Shown here in pieces: positions 59,472 through 64,000 of a stretch of DNA of 64,000 nt. The notes under the pieces are model-generated. The model worked only from the letters and a program-made list of their open reading frames with translations. It made no database searches and had not been told where the DNA came from. The stretch spans positions 248,001 to 312,000 of the forward strand of contig NZ_BDCM01000009.1 of NCBI RefSeq assembly GCF_001613505.1, in the 5' to 3' direction. Source of the stretch: Nocardia mikamii NBRC 108933. GTDB taxonomy: Bacteria > Actinomycetota > Actinomycetes > Mycobacteriales > Mycobacteriaceae. The position numbers and the translations under genes are program-made. The first letter of the stretch is position 1. Each line of letters begins with the position of its first letter.

Positions 59472-60785
59472 TCAGGCGAGCAGATACGTGACCACCGGCA
59501 TGACCAGCGCGGTGAACGCGGCGAATACCGCGCTCGCCACCCGCCGCTTGGGTAGTCGCGGAAAGCGTGTCGCCAGACCGCAATACGTGCCCACCGCGAC
59601 CAGGACCGTTCCCCACACCACCAGCGCGCGGCTGCCGACCGTGCCGAAGACGGTGTCGAAACTCACCGCCAACGCGAACACCGTCGCACCGGCGGAGGCC
59701 GCCAGCACCAGCAACGCCTGTCCGGCAGTCGAATTCATCAGCATGCGATGGCCGCCCAGTGTGGCGATCGCCTGTGGATCGGTGCGATGGGCGCCGTCGA
59801 CCCGGCAGATCTCGTCGTACACCTTCGCCGGATTCACCCGCTCGTTGATCGCCGGCCGCACCTGCAGCAGTGCCTCCAGCGCCTGCGTAGTGGCGTACGA
59901 GGTGACCGGCCCCTCGTCCGAGATGCGGAAGCCGCCCCGGTAGATGGCCAGTGCGTCCATCTCCTGCATATCCAGCAGCGCGACGATCGCGGCCCGCACA
60001 GCCGGATCGAAGATGGTGCGGCTGTCGGCCGCGATCACGGCCCCGACGGCCAGGTGCAGGGTGAGGTGGCGCCAGGTGTCGACGAGATCGTCACGGCGGA
60101 AGATCTCGGTCTCGATATCCCACTCGCCCCGGCGCAGTCCGGTCAGCAGTCGTTTGACTGCCAGCTCGCATGCGCGTTCCGCGCGTTTGTCCCCGATCCG
60201 GACGATCTCCGGCCGGGCGAGCACGCCGGCGATGTGGGCCGCCGCGTACATCGGCAACGTCCGCGGCTCCTGATACGTCGACGACACCAGATAGGCGATG
60301 CCACGCGAGATGGCTTGGTGGCGTTCGCCGTCGAAGGCCCCGCCACCGATCAGCGCCTCGACCGCGGCAGCCGTCGCGGTGATCGACACCGGGCCGAGGA
60401 AACCCGACATGCGCCAGCCGCCGGTTTCGGAATCCTGCTGGTCCAGCAGATTTCGCACGGCGCCGGCCAGATCGGGGTCGGCCTCGGCGATTCCGAGACA
60501 ACGCAGGGCACGGATCCGCCACGCGACGTCGATCGGGGTGCGGAAGTACCATTCGTCGCCGATCGGCCGTTGCACGACCGTTGCCCGCACCAACATGGCA
60601 ACTTTTGCGGCACGCGGGATTTCACACCCGGCCCGATGCAGGATGCAGACCACCTCGGCGGTGTTCTGCGGATTGGGCGGGACGTCGGGAATCCAGCCCC
60701 ACCCCGCACCCCCGTCGAGATGCGGCAACTGGCTGCCGCGCAGCCATTCCACAGCCATCCGGATACGCTCGTCGATGTTCGACAT
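59472..60785 (-). CDS. Prenyltransferase/squalene-cyclase-like alpha/alpha-toroid protein with membrane tail
   Basis: 437 residues. The N-terminal 340 residues show the prenyltransferase/squalene oxidase repeat pattern (AVEWLRGSQLPHLDGGAGWGW, DQQDSETGGWRM, DMQEMDALAIYRGGFRISD), an alpha/alpha-toroid. The C-terminus has three membrane helices (QALLVLAASAGATVFALAV, ALVVWGTVLVAVGTYCGLA, VASAVFAAFTALVMPVVTYLL). The DxDD catalytic motif of squalene-hopene cyclases is not seen, so it may not be a terpene cyclase. ATG 60785 has GGAGG close before it. Function unknown; coupled to the EamA transporter. Confidence 0.75.
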   Translation of the reverse strand: MSNIDERIRMAVEWLRGSQLPHLDGGAGWGWIPDVPPNPQNTAEVVCILHRAGCEIPRAAKVAMLVRATVVQRPIGDEWYFRTPIDVAWRIRALRCLGIAEADPDLAGAVRNLLDQQDSETGGWRMSGFLGPVSITATAAAVEALIGGGAFDGERHQAISRGIAYLVSSTYQEPRTLPMYAAAHIAGVLARPEIVRIGDKRAERACELAVKRLLTGLRRGEWDIETEIFRRDDLVDTWRHLTLHLAVGAVIAADSRTIFDPAVRAAIVALLDMQEMDALAIYRGGFRISDEGPVTSYATTQALEALLQVRPAINERVNPAKVYDEICRVDGAHRTDPQAIATLGGHRMLMNSTAGQALLVLAASAGATVFALAVSFDTVFGTVGSRALVVWGTVLVAVGTYCGLATRFPRLPKRRVASAVFAAFTALVMPVVTYLLA

Positions 60786-61245
60786 GGCCCTCCGCCCCCT
60801 TGATACGAAGCCCCGGAGATTTTCGATGGGGCTGATAACCGCCAAGTTACTCGGATGGTCCGACAAGCCGCGCCGCCGGACAACGCCCGAATTGCCTGGT
60901 AGCGAGCATATTTCGGTTACATCTCGAGGCGTGACACCGCCGGCGCCGCCGACCGTGCCACGAAATGCCGAGGCCGCGAACAGGATTCACGACGGCCGGG
61001 CCCGGGTTTCGGCAGCCGTGGATACGCCTGTTATCTCCCGGCAGCCATCCCGTGGCCATACCGCTTCCGGTCCGACTCGCAATTGCAATCCGCGACGCGC
61101 CGGTACCGCCGGCGACAGACCGTCGGCAGGCAAATCCCGTGACAGAGCTCGCCTTCCGCCACCGGCCGACCAGTACCGGAGTATGAGAGCCGAACAGTAC
61201 GCCCGAGGGACGCCCGACGGGCATCGCCGCCCCTAACTTCACGTC
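60786..61245. other. Intergenic region
   Basis: 460 bases between divergent genes. No gene, IS end or strong hairpin was recognised. Confidence 0.4.
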
Positions 61246-62391
61246 ATGACCACGATCACCTCCCCCGCCCGCCGATGGCATCGGCCGCTGTTGTGCACCT
61301 CGGCGGCGATGGCGGCACTCGCGCTGTGCTGCCTGTGCGCCATGCCGTTCGACGATCGCCGCATTCTCGGCGAGTCCGTGTGGCTCAAACCCGGCAAGTT
61401 CGGAATCGCCTTCTGCCTGTACACGCTGACCCTGGCGTGGCTGCTGTCGGTGCCGCATCGCGGTGCGCGCGTGACCTGGTGGGCGGGAACCGTTTTCGCC
61501 GTCACCGGCGTCGTGGACGTGGGTTTCATCGTGGTGCAGGCGGCTCGCGGCACCTTCAGCCACTTCGATACCGAAACCGATGCGGTCAATTCGATCGGCC
61601 AGATGGTGTTCGCCTCCGGCGTGCCGGGATTGTTCCTCGCGAATCTCGTCGTCGCGGTGATCCTGTGCCGGCAGCGCGTCCTCGACCGCCCGACGAGCCG
61701 GGCGGTGCACGCCGGGCTCGCCATCGCGGTCGCCGGGATGGCGCTCGGATATCTGATGGGCTTCACCGGCGAGCAGACCGTGCGTGACGCGCAGGGCCGG
61801 CCGGTGCGGCTGGCGGCCGGACATACGGTGACCGACACCGCCCTGCCGGTGCGCGACGGCGTCGGCGATATGCCGATCACGCATTGGAGCACGATCGGCG
61901 GCGATCTGCGGATTCCGCATTTCGCGGGACTGCACGGCATCCAGTTCCTGCTCGCGGCGGTCGCGATCACGGCCTGGCTCGCACGCCGGCGGCCCTGGCT
62001 GGACGAGCGGGTGCGCGCCCGGTTGATCGGTGTGCTGAGCCTCGGTTACGCCGGGCTGGTGGCGGTGCTGTTGTGGCAGGCGCTGCGGGCGGTGCCGTTG
62101 ACCCACCCCGATCGCGCCGGCGTGCTCGCGTTCCTCGCGCTCGGCGTGATGACCCTCGGCGCGTCCGCGGCCGTCGTGCGACACGGTCAGCACAGCCGCC
62201 TGCGGCCCGATCAGCACAGCCGCCTGCGGCCCGATCAGCGCAGCCGTTCGGCGTCCTTGGCGAGTGCGACCAGATTGGCGGTCAATGCGGCCAGCTCCGA
62301 GGGATCGGCGCCCTCGGCGACGGCGGTCGCGACATCCTCGGCCGCGCACCGGGCGGCGAACCAGCGGTCGGCGAGATCGGCGGCCTCCTGA
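61246..62391 (+). CDS. Polytopic membrane protein of unknown function
   Basis: 381 residues. Around eight hydrophobic helices between residues 15 and 315 (for example PLLCTSAAMAALALCCLCAM, IAFCLYTLTLAWLLSV, VPGLFLANLVVAVILC, IQFLLAAVAITAWLA). The C-terminal 65 residues are polar and include two copies of the octapeptide QHSRLRPD, encoded by a 24-base tandem repeat. The tail overlaps the convergent Cys-protein gene by 157 bases, so the natural C-terminus may be shorter. No family recognised. Confidence 0.65.
   Translation: MTTITSPARRWHRPLLCTSAAMAALALCCLCAMPFDDRRILGESVWLKPGKFGIAFCLYTLTLAWLLSVPHRGARVTWWAGTVFAVTGVVDVGFIVVQAARGTFSHFDTETDAVNSIGQMVFASGVPGLFLANLVVAVILCRQRVLDRPTSRAVHAGLAIAVAGMALGYLMGFTGEQTVRDAQGRPVRLAAGHTVTDTALPVRDGVGDMPITHWSTIGGDLRIPHFAGLHGIQFLLAAVAITAWLARRRPWLDERVRARLIGVLSLGYAGLVAVLLWQALRAVPLTHPDRAGVLAFLALGVMTLGASAAVVRHGQHSRLRPDQHSRLRPDQRSRSASLASATRLAVNAASSEGSAPSATAVATSSAAHRAANQRSARSAAS
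62187..62234. repeat. 24-base tandem repeat, two copies
   Basis: TCAGCACAGCCGCCTGCGGC plus CCGA is repeated exactly (62187-62210, 62211-62234), followed by a partial third copy (TCAGCGCAGCCG). It encodes a repeated octapeptide in the membrane protein tail and ends directly before the stop codon of the minus-strand gene. Confidence 0.85.
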
Positions 62392-62561
62392 GCGCTCAGC
62401 ACCACCGAATCCTCCGGTATGCCGGTCCCTTCCAAGCCCTTGCGATGCTCGTAGGCGCGCTGGCGGCAGGATTGCCGGCAGTACCGGCGGCGACGGCCGA
62501 TCTCGGCATCGGCGATTTCCCGGCCGCACCACAGGCACGACGACAGCACACGGCGCGACAT
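62235..62561 (-). CDS. Small Cys-rich zinc-binding-like hypothetical protein
   Basis: 108 residues from ATG 62561. The N-terminal half has CLWCGREIADAEIGRRRRYCRQSCRQRAYEHR: CxxC then CxxxC with a basic helix, typical of a small zinc knuckle found in several actinobacterial hypothetical proteins. The rest (SAQEAADLADRWFAARCAAEDVATAVAEG) is helical. Unknown function. Convergent overlap with the membrane gene on the plus strand. Confidence 0.7.
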   Translation of the reverse strand: MSRRVLSSCLWCGREIADAEIGRRRRYCRQSCRQRAYEHRKGLEGTGIPEDSVVLSAQEAADLADRWFAARCAAEDVATAVAEGADPSELAALTANLVALAKDAERLR

Positions 62562-62692
62562 GACCCGACACCTTAGCGGTCCGCCCGGCACTCCCGCCCG
62601 GGCAACGCCGGAATCGGCGAATCGCCGCTAGCGGCCGGGCCGGGAGCGGCGAGGCCCGGCCGAGGCCGTAAAATACACCGGTTGACCGTCGC

Positions 62693-62719
62693 GGGAACTG
62701 ATCAAGCCGCCGGCGCGTT
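62693..62719 (+). promoter_or_regulatory. SigR/SigH-type promoter for rbpA
   Basis: GGGAAC (62693-62698), an 18-base spacer, then GTT (62717-62719), fits the GGGAAY-N18/19-GTT promoter of the SigR/SigH thiol-stress sigma factors. It lies 48 bases before the RbpA start. rbpA is a known SigR target in Streptomyces coelicolor. Confidence 0.6.
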
Positions 62720-62766
62720 GATAGTCCAGTAGAACGTTGCCGACAGGCCAGAGAGGACCGCACACC

Positions 62767-63102
62767 ATGGCAGATCGCGTACTCCGAGGTAGCCGGCTCG
62801 GAGCGGTGAGCTACGAGACGGACCGCGACCACGACCTGGCACCACGTCGAGTGGCGCGGTACCGGACCGACAACGGTGAGGAGTTCGACGTCCCGTTCGC
62901 CGACGACGCCGAAATCCCGCCGACCTGGCTGTGCCGTAACGGTCAGGAGGGCATCCTGATCGAGGGCACCACCCAGGAACCCAAGAAGGTCAAGCCCCCG
63001 CGCACCCACTGGGACATGCTGCTGGAACGCCGCTCCAAGGAGGAGCTCGAGGAACTGCTGCAGGAGCGCCTCGACCTGCTCAAGACCCGGCGCGGCCGGT
63101 AA
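62767..63102 (+). CDS. rbpA: RNA polymerase-binding protein RbpA
   Basis: 111 residues, full length. It begins MADRVLRGSRLGAVSYETDR, has the RbpA core with VARYRTDNGEEFDVPFADDAEIPPTWLCRNG, the basic linker PKKVKPPRTHWDM, and the C-terminal sigma-interaction helix RRSKEELEELLQERLDLLK. RbpA binds the principal sigma factor and RNA polymerase, stabilises the open complex and contributes to rifampicin tolerance. The ATG at 62767 is fixed by homology; in-frame codons upstream are not conserved. Monocistronic, followed by a strong hairpin. Confidence 0.97.
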   Translation: MADRVLRGSRLGAVSYETDRDHDLAPRRVARYRTDNGEEFDVPFADDAEIPPTWLCRNGQEGILIEGTTQEPKKVKPPRTHWDMLLERRSKEELEELLQERLDLLKTRRGR

Positions 63103-63111
63103 TCGAACCGA

Positions 63112-63153
63112 CGCGAACGTCCCCTCGCACTCAGGTGCGAGGGGACGTTCGCG
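63112..63153. terminator. Strong hairpin terminator after rbpA
   Basis: Perfect 19-base arms (63112-63130 and 63135-63153; CGCGAACGTCCCCTCGCAC and complement) with TCAG loop. It lies 9 bases after the rbpA stop and 43 bases from the stop of the convergent ABC permease, so it likely terminates both. Confidence 0.9.
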
Positions 63154-63195
63154 TCTCCGGAGCGGGCATCGCTGTCTTCGCGGCCGCCGCGCGGA

Positions 63196-64000
63196 TCAGT
63201 GGCTGGCGACCTTACGGTATTGCAGCAACGCCAGCGGCACCGCGACCATCAGGATCGCCACCGAACACGCCACCGCGTATTCCACGCAGTGGTCGACGGG
63301 CCAGCCGTGCGGGGCGGCGAACGTGGGCGGTGAGCTGTTGGCGAACAGCTTCCGCCCGGACGCCGACACCGCGGTGATCGGATTCCACTCCGCGATCGAC
63401 CGCAGCGGGCCCGGCAGCGTCTCGGCCGAGATGAAGGCCGAGGAGATGAACGTGACCGGGAACAGCCAGATCAGTCCGGCGCTCTGGGCGACCTCCACGT
63501 TCGGAGCGATCAACCCGGTCAGCGCACCCACCCACGACATCGCGAACGCGAACAGCAGAATGATCGCGAATCCGAGCGCCGCATCCGCCGGGGAGCCGTT
63601 GATCCGCCACCCCACCAGATAACCGCAGGCCACCATCACCGCCAGCGCCACCACGTTGACCATGGTGTCGGACAGGGTACGGCCCATCAGCACCGCCATG
63701 CGCGACATCGGGAGCGTGCGCATCCGGTCGATGATGCCCTTCTGCAGGTCGTTGGCCAGGCCCACGGTGGTGAACGCGGCGTTGAAGGCGACCGTCTGGG
63801 TGAAGATGCCGGCCAGCAGGAATTCGCGATACTGGCCGCCGCCCAGCGACGCGCCGAAGATGTAGGCGAACAGGAAGACGAACATCAGCGGCTGGACCGT
63901 CGCGGTGACCAGCAGCGTCGGCACCCGCAGGATGGTGAGCAGATTGCGGTAGGCGATGATCGCGCTGTCGCGGAAGACGCGGACCGGCGCGGAGATCGCG
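63196..64000 (-). CDS. ABC-2 type permease (DrrB-like), 5' end outside window
   Basis: The frame is open to the window edge (…DSAIIAYRNLLTILRVP), so the start is beyond 64000. The visible 267 residues hold six membrane helices, including VTATVQPLMFVFLFAYIFG and GLIWLFPVTFISSAFISAETLPGPLR, with the ABC-2 signature NPITAVSASGRKLF near the end. DrrB-type permeases export drugs or lipids together with a DrrA-like ATPase, which should lie further right. Convergent with rbpA. Confidence 0.9.
   Translation of the reverse strand, partial: AISAPVRVFRDSAIIAYRNLLTILRVPTLLVTATVQPLMFVFLFAYIFGASLGGGQYREFLLAGIFTQTVAFNAAFTTVGLANDLQKGIIDRMRTLPMSRMAVLMGRTLSDTMVNVVALAVMVACGYLVGWRINGSPADAALGFAIILLFAFAMSWVGALTGLIAPNVEVAQSAGLIWLFPVTFISSAFISAETLPGPLRSIAEWNPITAVSASGRKLFANSSPPTFAAPHGWPVDHCVEYAVACSVAILMVAVPLALLQYRKVASH

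Noticed and set aside
60847..63009. A 720-residue open frame on the minus strand
   Set aside because: Antisense to the membrane protein and rbpA and composed of low-complexity Arg/Gly/His stretches.

Overview
The window is high-GC actinobacterial chromosome, most likely Nocardia or a close relative in the Mycobacteriales. Supporting points are the frequent GTG starts and ATGA/GTGA stop-start overlaps, a textbook RbpA, a WS/DGAT acyltransferase, a short LpqN-like lipoprotein, a PknK-like kinase-LuxR protein, and DUF3052 and DUF1304 genes. No rRNA, tRNA or CRISPR was seen. The genus is inferred from gene content only.

Positions 1-33,155 look catabolic or accessory. A minus-strand operon (9844 to 799) encodes a small zinc-ribbon protein, a HyuA-like and a HyuB-like subunit, a protein made of two EthD-like repeats, an aldehyde dehydrogenase, an acyl-CoA synthetase and an SDR. 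A second, plus-strand version (15,957-22,704) encodes HyuA-like, HyuB-like, zinc ribbon, SDR and aldehyde dehydrogenase, between a GAF-LuxR regulator and a large PknK-like kinase/ATPase/LuxR protein. Both sets look like ATP-dependent ketone carboxylase (acetone/acetophenone carboxylase-like) or hydantoinase-type enzymes with downstream oxidation steps. Between them lies a 2.5-kb cassette with IS21-type ends and a perfect 6-bp target duplication. It carries a flavin oxidoreductase and an ECF41 sigma factor but no transposase. From 26,180 to 33,155 a third group contains two SnoaL-like proteins, a cupin, an SDR, two paralogous secreted beta-propellers and an atypical P450. Both divergent promoter regions of this group carry the same TGTCC-N8-GGACA palindrome.

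Positions 33,719-42,598 hold a canonical P450, a class II UvrA-like ATPase, a dienelactone-hydrolase-like enzyme, two small proteins, an NmrA-like protein, an MmyB-type regulator with a strong palindrome at its promoter, and a DUF1304 membrane protein. Part of that palindrome recurs at the hydrolase promoter.

Positions 43,033-46,673 form a partner-switching operon: STAS antagonist, RsbW-like kinase, GAF-SpoIIE phosphatase, and a B12-binding protein with the W-x9-EH signature of CarH-type photoreceptors but no DNA-binding domain. It is followed by WS/DGAT, two flavoproteins (one with a Tat signal), an XRE regulator and a GtrA protein. A copper/heme group (membrane protein, PCuAC lipoprotein, Tat DyP peroxidase) ends at a strong bidirectional hairpin near 56,145-56,181.

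Positions 56,220-64,000 carry a small membrane protein, a GT9 glycosyltransferase, an unexpected TrpF-family protein, an EamA transporter, a terpene-cyclase-like alpha/alpha-toroid protein with membrane tail, a membrane protein convergent with a small Cys protein, rbpA behind a SigR/SigH-type promoter, and a truncated ABC-2 permease.
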